Position numbers and translations under genes: made by a program
The notes under the pieces: generated by a model
The model's database searches: none
Told to the model about the DNA's origin: nothing
Seen by the model: only the letters and a program-made list of their open reading frames with translations
Assembly (NCBI GenBank): GCA_020253595.1
Contig: JADCBH010000188.1
Location: 1 to 20,828 of the forward strand
Length of the DNA stretch: 20,828 bases
Direction of reading: 5' to 3'
Source of the DNA: Brevundimonas sp.
Lineage (GTDB): Bacteria > Pseudomonadota > Alphaproteobacteria > Caulobacterales > Caulobacteraceae
Shown: positions 8,323 to 16,901 of the stretch, one piece after another
Position numbering within the stretch: position 1 is the stretch's first letter
Layout of the letters: every line of letters starts with the position of its first letter

Positions 8323-8387
8323 TCGTCACAGTGTCGTCTCTGAACCTCTGCCCCCCGGTCACGAACTCGTCGTGGCGACGTCGTCAC
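8323..8387 (+). promoter_or_regulatory. Possible operator: 11-base-spaced direct repeats between phytase and receptor genes
   Basis: The 240-base divergent region holds two pairs of seven-base half-sites, each separated by four bases: TCGTCAC / TCGTCTC at 8323-8329 and 8334-8340, and TCGTGGC / TCGTCAC at 8370-8376 and 8381-8387. The 7+4+7 layout is that of PhoB boxes (CTGTCAY repeats), but only the GTCAC core fits. An imperfect dyad, GTCACGA / TCGTGGC, overlaps the second pair. No convincing -35/-10 was found for either gene in this region. Confidence 0.25.
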
Positions 8388-8453
8388 TCAAGCGTAGCAG
8401 AACGCCGAGAACCGGCGGCCGGGGGGTCGACCGGGCCATCGGGGATGCCAAAA

Positions 8454-10715
8454 ATGAAACTCGCTCTTCTGGTCGGGGCTGCTGCCGCCCCACTTCTGTT
8501 CGTCCAGCCGGTGCTGGCCCAGTCCGTGCAGGACGGTCCGACCACCGCGCTTGAGGAAGTGATCGTCACCGGCCAGCCGGTGCTGCGCAACCGCACCGAC
8601 GACACAGTCCCGACCCTGTCCTACGATCTGGAGTACTTTCAGCGCTTCGAGCCGCTGACGGTCGGCGACGCCCTGAAGCGCGTGCCTTCGGTCACCTTCC
8701 TGTCCGATGTGCTTGAATCCGACGGCGTCCGCCTGCGCGGTATCGACCCGGCTTACACCCAGATCCTGATCGACGGCGAGCGGGTCCCGGGCGCGGGCTT
8801 CGACCGCTCGTTCTGCGTGGACCGTATCCCGGCCGGGCGGATCGAGCGGGTCGAGGTGGTGCGGTCTTCCTCCGCCAACCGCTCGGGCGACGCCCTGGCC
8901 GGCGCGATCAACATCGTTCTTCGTGACGCCTACAGCCTCGAAGGCGGCTATGTTCGCTTCGGTGCCATCCGTTTCCCGGACAATCAGTGGGGCGAGACCT
9001 TCGGGGCCGTTTATGGCGGCCAGGTCGGACCGGGCCGCCTGCTGCTCGGTGCCAGCGTCCAGGACCGGATCAATCCCAAGGACAAGTTCAGCGCTCGCTA
9101 TGACCGTCCGGGCGGCGCCCTCGACAACATCGAGGTCCAGACCGATGTGCGCGAAGGCACCGACTACTCCTTCAACGCGGCCTATGAAGTCGATGTCGCC
9201 GGCGGCACCCTGGACCTCTCGGGCCTGTTCGTCCGTACCGATCGTGTCCAGTTGGAAGACTCCATCGAGTATCGGGCCGGTCGCCAATCGGATGCCGACC
9301 TCCTGACCATCAACGCGAACGACCTCGACATCCAGACTGACAACTGGTCGATCCGCGGTGGATACGAGCGCGAGTGGTCGGCCGGCGAGACCGAGATCCG
9401 TATCGGATATGCCGCCATCACCGACGAGCAGTTCGAGTTCGAAAACGAAGCCGAATACCTGCGCGACGCCATCCCGTTCCCCGAAGAGGACCGTTTCACG
9501 GCCGACCAGACCTTCACTGACATCGAGGACGCCGAGTTCTCGGCCTCGATCGATCACGAGATGGATCTGTCGGACAGCCTGGAACTCGAGTTCGGCGTCC
9601 AGTACGTCGGCAAGGAGCGCGAGATCGACATCGCTGCGTCGCCGCGCGTGCGCTTCACGGTTCCGAACGCTCCGGCCCCGCGTCCGGTCCAGCCGGCCTT
9701 CGGCCCGGCGGTTGCCATCCCCGGCGGTCTGTCGACCATCGAGGAAACCCGCATCGATCCCTACGTCATGCTGTCGGGCGAAAACGGCAATCTGACCTGG
9801 GAGGCCGGACTGCGCTACGAGAACACCGAGACCACCATCGAGGACCTGACGGCCCCGGCGGCGCTGCGGATCGTCGACAAGGACTATGGCCTGCTTCTGC
9901 CGTCGGCCAGCGCCCGTCTGCAGCTGACCGAGGCGGATCGCCTGATCGTCTCGGCCGCGCGCACCGTGCGCCGTCCGAGCTTCAACCAGCTTTCGCCGGC
10001 GACCCTGGAAGAAGAGCGCGGTGACAGCGACTTCCGCGGCAACCCGAACCTCGAGCCCGAGACTGCCTGGGGCTTCGATATCGGTCTGGAGCGTCGCCTG
10101 GGTGAGCGCGGCGTGGTCGGTCTGAACGTCTTCTACCGCGACATCACCGACCTGATCGAAGATGTGAACACCGGCGCAGTCGGCTCGGCTGGTGCGGGAA
10201 CCTTCATCTACACGGTCGACAACGTCGGCGACGGCGAGGTTTATGGCGTCGAGTTCGATCTCTCGACCCCGCTCGACTTCATCGGTTTCGACACGACGGG
10301 CGTGTTCCTGAACGCTTCCTGGCTGGACTCCAACGTCGAGGACTTCCTCGGCGAGCGTCGCTTCAACGATCAGTCGGACTATGTGGTGAACTTCGGCTTC
10401 ACCCATGACATCCCGACCTGGCAGGCCGCGTTCGGCGCCACCTACCGCAAGCAAGGGGACGCCTTCGGTCGCGTGATCGCCGAAGAAATCACCACCCGCT
10501 ATGGTGCCGACCTCGAGATCTTCGTCGAGAAGCAACTCTGGTCGAACACGGTCATCCGCTTCACCGGCTCCAACCTGCTGAACTCGGCCAAGGAAGAGGA
10601 CTTCAACAAGTTCGCCGACCTGGGCGACCAGATCAGCCGCTCGTTCGACGAGTATGAGCTGGAACGCGAGACCGCTGGTCCGGTCTATCAGGTGGTGATG
10701 CGCGTCGCCTTCTAA
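8454..10715 (+). CDS. TonB-dependent outer-membrane receptor
   Basis: The 753-residue protein has a signal peptide (MKLALLVGAAAA, cut near VLA-Q at about 22) and a TonB-box-like EEVIVTG soon after. A plug domain follows (about 40-160, with VGDALKRVPSV, VRLRGIDPAYTQILIDG and IERVEVVR). A long 22-strand-type beta-barrel ends in ...VMRVAF, with the terminal Phe typical of outer-membrane proteins. Late motifs RRPSFNQLSP, NPNLEPETAWGFDIGLE and FTGSNLLN are those of the receptor family. It imports a bulky substrate using TonB energy. The start ATG at 8454 is preferred to 8445 because GGGG at 8441-8444 is 9 bases upstream of it. Divergent from the phytase gene, it may import phytate or its breakdown products; the substrate is inference. 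A terminator follows. Confidence 0.93.
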   Translation: MKLALLVGAAAAPLLFVQPVLAQSVQDGPTTALEEVIVTGQPVLRNRTDDTVPTLSYDLEYFQRFEPLTVGDALKRVPSVTFLSDVLESDGVRLRGIDPAYTQILIDGERVPGAGFDRSFCVDRIPAGRIERVEVVRSSSANRSGDALAGAINIVLRDAYSLEGGYVRFGAIRFPDNQWGETFGAVYGGQVGPGRLLLGASVQDRINPKDKFSARYDRPGGALDNIEVQTDVREGTDYSFNAAYEVDVAGGTLDLSGLFVRTDRVQLEDSIEYRAGRQSDADLLTINANDLDIQTDNWSIRGGYEREWSAGETEIRIGYAAITDEQFEFENEAEYLRDAIPFPEEDRFTADQTFTDIEDAEFSASIDHEMDLSDSLELEFGVQYVGKEREIDIAASPRVRFTVPNAPAPRPVQPAFGPAVAIPGGLSTIEETRIDPYVMLSGENGNLTWEAGLRYENTETTIEDLTAPAALRIVDKDYGLLLPSASARLQLTEADRLIVSAARTVRRPSFNQLSPATLEEERGDSDFRGNPNLEPETAWGFDIGLERRLGERGVVGLNVFYRDITDLIEDVNTGAVGSAGAGTFIYTVDNVGDGEVYGVEFDLSTPLDFIGFDTTGVFLNASWLDSNVEDFLGERRFNDQSDYVVNFGFTHDIPTWQAAFGATYRKQGDAFGRVIAEEITTRYGADLEIFVEKQLWSNTVIRFTGSNLLNSAKEEDFNKFADLGDQISRSFDEYELERETAGPVYQVVMRVAF

Positions 10716-10737
10716 GCCAAAGAAACCTGCCGAACAG

Positions 10738-10769
10738 AAAGGGCCGGACGGCGACGTCCGGCCCTTTTT
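10738..10769 (+). terminator. Intrinsic terminator of the TonB-dependent receptor gene
   Basis: A perfect 13-bp stem (10738-10750 with 10755-10767) closes on a GCGA tetraloop and runs into five T residues (10765-10769). It lies 22 bases after the receptor stop codon. It has the same loop as the tRNA-Gly terminator. Confidence 0.92.
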
Positions 10770-10928
10770 CGTCGATCGCGAGGGGAAGTCATCGGCGTTT
10801 CGCGATTGTCACTGGACCGGCGCGAGCCGCCCCTCTAACCGCCGTCTGGCGTCGATTTCGGCATCACCCTTGCTGGACCGTCGCGCGGTGCCGCAGTCAT
10901 GGCGCCATTTCGGGAAGAGTTCTGTTCG

Positions 10929-12707
10929 ATGTTCATGGAAGGCGAGGTGAACTGGATTCTGGTTCTGGGGCTGACGGCCGCCATCACCACGGTCATCGCC
11001 ATCCTGTCGCTGATCTTCGCCTGGACGAACCGCGCGCGGCACGTCTCGACCTCCGATGAGTTGTCCGCCGTGGCCCGTGCCCGGCAGGATGCAGAAACCC
11101 GCCTTTATGAAACCCTGAACGCCATCCCTGTGGCCCTGGTCCAGACCGATCGCGGCGGCAAGTTCATCTTCGCCAACCGCGCCGCGCACCAGCTGCTGGG
11201 CCGCAAGGACAATGAGCTGATCGGGCTGCGCTTCCACTCGGCCACCTGGGGCATCACCTATCCCGATGGTCGACCCGTGCCGCCCGATCTTCTGCCCAGC
11301 GCCCGGGCTCTGCGCGGTCAGACGGTCAAGGGCTTCCAGCACATTCTCGCCAATCCGACGACGCGTCGAAAGATGCTGGTCTCGGTTACCGCCATGCCAG
11401 TCGAGGATGCCCTGGGCCAGGTCATCGGCTCGACCGCCGCCATCGTGGAGACGGAAGGTCTGACCACGCCGGAGGTCAGCCCGTTCGACCCCCCGGCGGC
11501 ACCGCCGGATCCCAACGAAACGACCCGGCGGGTGTTCGAGGCCGCGTCCAGCGCCCTGGCCGTCGTCGCGGCGAACGGCGTGATCAAGGAGGCCAACCGG
11601 GCGGCTCTGGCCCATTTCGGGCGCAGCTCCGATGTCGTCGGAGGCGATTTCGCTGACCATTTCCTGGCGGAGGACGAACGCGTCGAGGGACGCCAGACGC
11701 TGCGGGCCGCCGCTGCGGGGGCCGAAGGTGCCGAAGCCATCCTTTCGACGCTCGGAGGGCCGCAGGGCTTTGCCTGGCGTCTTCTGCCGCTGGCCAACGC
11801 GGACGGGGTGGTTGACGTCCTGCTTCTGGCCGGGGATCCGGTTCCCGCTCCCGCCGAACCTGAACCCGCACCGGAACCCGTCGGGCCTTCGGCTGATGAG
11901 GTCGAGGCTGCACACCTGGCGGCCCTCGTCGCTGCCGCAGAGCGTGAAGCGGCACTGTCCGCGGAACGTGATGCCGCCCTGGCCGCCGCGGGAGCCGCCC
12001 GCGAAGACGCGCTGCGCGCCCTGGAACGCGGCGAGGGCTCGCAACGGCTGGAGAGCGTTGGCCGACTGACCGGCGGGGTCGCGCAGGATTTCAATGCGCT
12101 TCTGACGGTCATGACCAGCGCGCTCGACATGATGCTGAAGACGGCCGACGACCCGGCAAGGGTGCGCCGCCTGGGGCAGGCGGCACTCGCGGCCGGCCAG
12201 CGCGGCGAAGTCCTGACGCGCCGCCTCGCCGCCTTCACCCAGGGTGAGGAAGCCGAGGCCCGTACACTCGACGCCGGCGTCCTGATGCGCGCGATGGAGA
12301 GCCGTCTTCGAGCGTTGGCGGGGCCGGGCATCGACCTGATGATCGAAGCGCCGGACTCCGAAGCGCCGGTTCAGGTCGATCCCGTGGCATTTGAAGGTGC
12401 GATCGTCGCCCTCGTCCGCAACGCCGTCGAGGCCGTCGCAGGCCAGGGTGCCGTGGCTGTGAGGATGGAGCCGCTGGAAGATGCCGTACGCCTGACGGTG
12501 CGCGACACCGGACCCGGCCTTGATGAGGCCACGGCCGCCCGGGCCATGGAGCCGTTTTTCACCACCCGCCCGGGACAAGCCGGTCTTGGCCTCGCCCAGG
12601 TTCATGCTTTCGCGCGTCTGTCCCGCGGCGACCTCAGCCTCATTAGTGAACCCGGACAGGGCGCCGAGGCCACACTGACCCTGCCACGCGCAGACCGAGC
12701 GGACTGA
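10929..12707 (+). CDS. Membrane PAS sensor, histidine-kinase-like, phospho-acceptor His replaced by Gln
   Basis: The 592-residue protein has one N-terminal membrane segment (about 9-32). A first PAS domain follows (about 56-170, with NAIPVALVQTDRGGKFIFAN), then a weaker second PAS (about 199-302, SSALAVVAANGVIKEAN). Next come a Pro/Glu linker, an Ala/Glu-rich coiled coil (about 325-375), a DHp-like helix pair and a HATPase domain (about 480-590). The ATP-binding boxes are intact: Asn498 in LVRNAVEA, DTGPGL at 526-531, EPFF at 541-544 and GLGL at 552-555. The H-box reads GGVAQDFNALL, with Gln386 (CAG, 12084-12086) where kinases of this group have His. It may therefore be a signalling pseudokinase. 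No receiver domain or response regulator is nearby. The ATG at 10929 is chosen because GGGAAGAG ends 9 bases upstream; ATGs at 10899 and 10935 are alternatives. Confidence 0.88.
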   Translation: MFMEGEVNWILVLGLTAAITTVIAILSLIFAWTNRARHVSTSDELSAVARARQDAETRLYETLNAIPVALVQTDRGGKFIFANRAAHQLLGRKDNELIGLRFHSATWGITYPDGRPVPPDLLPSARALRGQTVKGFQHILANPTTRRKMLVSVTAMPVEDALGQVIGSTAAIVETEGLTTPEVSPFDPPAAPPDPNETTRRVFEAASSALAVVAANGVIKEANRAALAHFGRSSDVVGGDFADHFLAEDERVEGRQTLRAAAAGAEGAEAILSTLGGPQGFAWRLLPLANADGVVDVLLLAGDPVPAPAEPEPAPEPVGPSADEVEAAHLAALVAAAEREAALSAERDAALAAAGAAREDALRALERGEGSQRLESVGRLTGGVAQDFNALLTVMTSALDMMLKTADDPARVRRLGQAALAAGQRGEVLTRRLAAFTQGEEAEARTLDAGVLMRAMESRLRALAGPGIDLMIEAPDSEAPVQVDPVAFEGAIVALVRNAVEAVAGQGAVAVRMEPLEDAVRLTVRDTGPGLDEATAARAMEPFFTTRPGQAGLGLAQVHAFARLSRGDLSLISEPGQGAEATLTLPRADRAD

Positions 12708-12775
12708 AGCCGCCACACCCTCTCGCCGACCGACCCGTGTTCTGCTAGCGTTAACCTTCCACGGAGGGGGTGCCG

Positions 12776-13261
12776 ATGGTCTGGGTCTGGCGAGCGTGTC
12801 TCGGTCTTCTCATTGCGGCCTATGCGGGCTGGCTCGTGTGGCCGGTACTTCAGCCGTTGACGGCGGGCGGCTCGATAAGCGGCGCGATCGCCGTTATCAC
12901 GGCGGAGGCAGCAAGGCTGGGTGGCGTCATCCCCTTGCTGTGGCTGGCCGCGGCCCTTCTCTATGTCGCTGCGGCGGTGATGACCGTCGCCGGCCTCGGA
13001 GGCGCACCGGGGGCTTACTTCCTGGCCTTCGCCTGCGAACTGATCCAGCGTGTCCTTCTGCAGAGCGCTCCGGACGCAACTGTCACCGACACCCCGCAGC
13101 GGCTCGTTGCGGTGGCCCAGTCCCTGAACCTCAGCGTCGAGCCGGGCCCTCTGTCCCTGTCCGCCATGCTCGTGGTTGGGCTGCTGGTGGTCATGAGCGG
13201 CGTCTGGCACGGGCAAAAGGATCTGATCTGGCCCCAGCACTGGACCCGGTCGCCCATCTAG
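12776..13261 (+). CDS. Membrane protein, unknown function; first of a tandem paralog pair
   Basis: This 161-residue protein was not recognised as a named family. It has a hydrophobic N-terminus with YAGWLVWPVLQP (about 16-27), a central membrane segment (about 54-77, with LWLAAALLY) and a third near the C-terminus (about 127-143). A polar loop lies between them (about 95-125). The start ATG at 12776 has a strong GGAGGGGG ribosome-binding site five bases upstream; an in-frame GTG at 12770 is inside that site. It follows the kinase-like gene after 68 bases and precedes its paralog by 43 bases. The short spacings suggest one transcript. A single TTAACC (12751-12756) upstream resembles a CtrA half-site but is weak evidence. 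Confidence 0.85.
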   Translation: MVWVWRACLGLLIAAYAGWLVWPVLQPLTAGGSISGAIAVITAEAARLGGVIPLLWLAAALLYVAAAVMTVAGLGGAPGAYFLAFACELIQRVLLQSAPDATVTDTPQRLVAVAQSLNLSVEPGPLSLSAMLVVGLLVVMSGVWHGQKDLIWPQHWTRSPI

Positions 13262-13304
13262 GCCGCAGCCCAGGCGGATTGCCCATCCTTCCCGTGAGGC
13301 GTCG

Positions 13305-13808
13305 ATGAAGTTTGTCCGTATCGTTCTGGTTCTCGCGGTGATCGGCTATGCGGGCTGGCTCGCATGGCCGTTCCTGACCCCGTTCTTCGAGGGCGCGCCG
13401 CTTGATGTCGCGCTGGAACGCGCGCGGGGCATGATCGAGGCGGGCGCAGGCATTTCGGGTGCGACGCTATGGGTCGGAGCCGTGCTGCTCTATCTGATCG
13501 CAGCGCTGATGCTGGGGGCCGGCAATCCCCGAGCCGCGATTGCCTACTTTCTGGGATTCATCGCCGATGCCGTGTTGAGACTGGCGATCGACCGGGGACG
13601 CGCCGGTCCGGCGGAAGCCTCCATACAGGCCCAGACCTATGGCGGCGGCGAACTTTCCCAGCGATCCGCCGAGGCCGTGGCTCCCGTCGGACTGCCGGTC
13701 GACCCGACCTGGCTGATCCTGGGGACGCTTCTGGTGATCGGCCTCATCATTGTTGCCGTCTCCCGACGGAGGGGTCGACGGCGCGCTCCCGGCCAGCTCG
13801 CGGGCTGA
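13305..13808 (+). CDS. Membrane protein, unknown function; second of a tandem paralog pair
   Basis: This 167-residue protein is a diverged copy of its upstream neighbour. Both share YAGWL-WP-L-P near the N-terminus, LW-A-LLY--AA-M in the middle segment and AYFL-F followed by an Arg-containing helix. The last membrane segment (about 134-150, LILGTLLVIG) ends in a run of basic residues (SRRRGRRR), which should face the cytoplasm. The loop before it is longer and polar, as in the neighbour. The start ATG at 13305 has GTGAGG about 7 bases upstream. Function is unknown; three membrane segments without catalytic motifs suggest a structural or signalling role rather than an enzyme, but this is inference. 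Confidence 0.85.
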   Translation: MKFVRIVLVLAVIGYAGWLAWPFLTPFFEGAPLDVALERARGMIEAGAGISGATLWVGAVLLYLIAALMLGAGNPRAAIAYFLGFIADAVLRLAIDRGRAGPAEASIQAQTYGGGELSQRSAEAVAPVGLPVDPTWLILGTLLVIGLIIVAVSRRRGRRRAPGQLAG

Positions 13809-13889
13809 CCAGCCTCCGACGTCACGTCCGATTCTGACGCAAGGGTCGGCTAGTCTGTCCCTTGATCGCGCGACGTCCACGAACGACCG

Positions 13890-13968
13890 TGAGAGTCCTG
13901 AGACCGGGACTCTCAGCGATCCTGAAGACAATCAATCGCTTGGCGTGGGAGTGAGAGTCGCTCCCACG
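13890..13968 (+). promoter_or_regulatory. Two adjacent hairpins with a shared alternative pairing, leader of lpd
   Basis: The 283-base gap before lpd contains two inverted repeats. Hairpin 1 pairs 13890-13898 (TGAGAGTCC) with 13907-13915. Hairpin 2 pairs 13944-13951 (CGTGGGAG) with 13961-13968. The loop of hairpin 2 holds a second copy of TGAGAGTC (13952-13959), which can pair with the 3' arm of hairpin 1. Neither hairpin is followed by a T-run, so they are not ordinary terminators. No known riboswitch family was recognised, and nothing else is seen in the gap. Confidence 0.5.
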
Positions 13969-14091
13969 ACGTCCCCGCCACTCTCGCCACCATCGACTTC
14001 GCTTCCCATATCCGTCGCGGCAGTTGACCCCGACGGGTCAGGCGCTAGGACAGCCCCCGTCCTCCCGACCGCTTCCCTCCCCGAGGTTTCC

Positions 14092-15510
<1,419 letters not shown>

Positions 15511-15615
15511 CAACAGGTTCACGTCTCCGCTGGCGTTTCCGGGCTGATGGACCGCCGGATTCGGCCCACCGCCCCGTGGAAGAGGGACAGGGTGGCTCAA
15601 CCGGAGACTTGAACC

Positions 15616-15936
15616 ATGACGATCAAGCCGATCACCACGTCCCTTCTGGCGACCATCTTGGGCCTCGCCTGCCTGTCCTCGCCGGTGCTGGCGCACGACC
15701 GGGACCGCAACCCGCCGGGCCGCGCCGGCGGACCCGGGACCAACTGGGAAAATCCTCCCGGGCCGCGCGGCGGTCCGGGGGCATCGCCAGATCGCATTCG
15801 GCCCGCGCGCTGCGTTCTGGATCGGGACGGCAATCCGCCAGGTCGCAACGGCGGACGGGGGACCAACTGGGAGAACCGTCCGGGTCCCGCGGGCGGTCCG
15901 GGCGCTTCGCCGGACCGGCCGGGCCGCTGCCGCTGA
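15616..15936 (+). CDS. Small secreted Gly/Pro/Asn-rich repeat protein, unknown function
   Basis: The 106-residue product begins with a signal peptide (MTIKPITTSLLATILGLA, likely cut after VLA at 26). The rest is two 33-residue repeats, residues 28-60 and 69-101, identical at 28 of 33 positions. Each unit contains two NPPG/NRPG-type half units around TNWEN and ends in GGPGASPDR. Each repeat is followed by a short RP-x-RC tail with one Cys (66 and 105), which could form a disulfide. No known domain is recognised. Low hydrophobicity and high Gly/Pro suggest an extended, flexible envelope or surface protein. GGAG lies about 10 bases before the ATG. It converges on xerC across a GC-rich hairpin. 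Function is not assigned. Confidence 0.82.
   Translation: MTIKPITTSLLATILGLACLSSPVLAHDRDRNPPGRAGGPGTNWENPPGPRGGPGASPDRIRPARCVLDRDGNPPGRNGGRGTNWENRPGPAGGPGASPDRPGRCR
15697..15918 (+). repeat. Two 99-base direct repeats, period 123 bases, within the secreted protein gene
   Basis: Copy 1 spans 15697-15795 and copy 2 spans 15820-15918. They encode 33-residue units with five amino-acid differences. Third-position changes are frequent between copies, so the protein repeat looks older and maintained by selection rather than a fresh duplication. Confidence 0.85.
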
Positions 15937-15943
15937 CCGGACA

Positions 15944-15963
15944 GGGCCCGCTCCGGCGGGCCC
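15944..15963. terminator. GC-rich hairpin between convergent genes, possible terminator
   Basis: An 8-bp perfect stem, GGGCCCGC (15944-15951) with GCGGGCCC (15956-15963), encloses TCCG. It sits midway between the secreted protein stop and the xerC stop. There is no T-run on either side, so its terminator role is uncertain. Confidence 0.45.
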
Positions 15964-15970
15964 GACACGC

Positions 15971-16900
15971 TCAAGCCCTCGGATGCGCAGCCGCGTAGGC
16001 CCCCAGCAGGTGGGCGGCATCGACAGCGGTGTATTTCTGCGTCGTCGAAACGCTGGCGTGGCCCAGCAGTTCCTGGATCGAGCGCAGGTCCGCGCCCGCG
16101 CCCAGAAGGTGCGTAGCGAAGCTGTGCCTCAACGCATGGGGCGTCGCCGAGGCCGGAAGACCCAGCCGGCCCCTCAGCAGCTGCACCGTCGCCTGGACGT
16201 GCCGGGCCGACAGCGGGCCGCCGCGACGGGCGCGGAACAGGGCATCGGACGGTTCGAGCGGAAAGGGTTGGGCGGCCACGGCGCGGTCCACCGCCTGACG
16301 CACAGCGGGCAGGACCGGGACCAGCCGCGTCTTGCCGCCCTTGCCGGTGATGCGGATCGTCTCGGCCAGAGGCGCGTCTGCCTGGGTCAGGCTGAGCGCC
16401 TCGGAGATTCGCAGGCCACAGCCATAGAGTAGGCTGAGCACGGCGGCGTCCCGCAGCGCCTCCCACGGCTCGGCGTCGGGATCCAGACCGGGTTCGGCGA
16501 GAAGGCCTTTCGCCTGATCCGCGCTGACGGGTCGAGGCAGGGAGGGTTTGACCCTGGGTCCCCGCACCAGAGCCATCTGAGGCGTCGGCACGCCGCAGCG
16601 GCGGTCCAGAAACCCGTGGAAGGTACGAATGGCCGACAGGGTCTGGCTGAGCGACCGGGCAGACAGGCCTTTTTCGCCGCTTCGCCGATCCGCCAGATGC
16701 GCCCGGACCTCGGCGGCGCTTACCGTGCCGAGGTCGGAAAGGCTCTGGGGCTCGCCGCGGTGCCGCTCCAGAAACACAAGCCAGGTCCGCCCGATGTGGC
16801 CATAGGCTTCCAGCGTCCGGGGTGACAGGCGACGCTCATGGGCCAGATGCTCCAGCCAGGCCGCCATGGCTTCAGACGCTGGGGCCGCAGTGGCTGTCAT
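15971..16900 (-). CDS. xerC: Tyrosine recombinase XerC
   Basis: XerC works with XerD at the dif site to resolve chromosome dimers at division. The 309-residue protein has an N-terminal SAM-like core-binding domain (about 10-110) and a catalytic domain with every conserved residue visible. These are Arg164 in GCGLRISEAL, Lys187 in TGKGGK, His255 and Arg258 in HALRHSFATH, His281 in LLGHASVSTT and the nucleophile Tyr290 in QKYT. XerC rather than XerD is favoured by the gene order, since DUF484 directly upstream of xerC is a widespread arrangement (yigA-xerC in E. coli). The start ATG (16900-16898) is one base after the DUF484 stop, so translation is coupled. Its own ribosome-binding site is weak. 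Confidence 0.94.
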   Translation of the reverse strand: MTATAAPASEAMAAWLEHLAHERRLSPRTLEAYGHIGRTWLVFLERHRGEPQSLSDLGTVSAAEVRAHLADRRSGEKGLSARSLSQTLSAIRTFHGFLDRRCGVPTPQMALVRGPRVKPSLPRPVSADQAKGLLAEPGLDPDAEPWEALRDAAVLSLLYGCGLRISEALSLTQADAPLAETIRITGKGGKTRLVPVLPAVRQAVDRAVAAQPFPLEPSDALFRARRGGPLSARHVQATVQLLRGRLGLPASATPHALRHSFATHLLGAGADLRSIQELLGHASVSTTQKYTAVDAAHLLGAYAAAHPRA

Positions 16901-16901
16901 C

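Noticed and set aside
8388..10535. Very long open antisense frame under the TonB-dependent receptor
   Set aside because: It is a high-GC shadow of the receptor codons; its translation shows no domain and no ribosome-binding site.
10809..12716. Antisense frame of 635 codons under the kinase-like gene
   Set aside because: It mirrors the sense coding sequence, whose PAS and HATPase motifs are clear; no independent signal was found.
12751..12758. TTAACCTT upstream of the first membrane paralog as a CtrA half-site
   Set aside because: A single six-base match is expected by chance; mentioned only in the gene entry.
13832..13855. CTGACG and GCTAGT before lpd as a promoter
   Set aside because: Spacing is only about 11 bases, too short for a -35/-10 pair.
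13750..14091. N-terminal extension of dihydrolipoyl dehydrogenase by 114 codons
   Set aside because: The frame is open, but the translation is Ser/Pro/Thr-rich without lipoyl-domain features, overlaps the upstream gene end and includes the hairpins; ATG at 14092 fits the family start.
15597..16466. Minus-strand open frame overlapping xerC and the secreted repeat gene
   Set aside because: It is out of frame with xerC, is Gly/Pro/Arg-rich as expected of a shadow, and has no motif.
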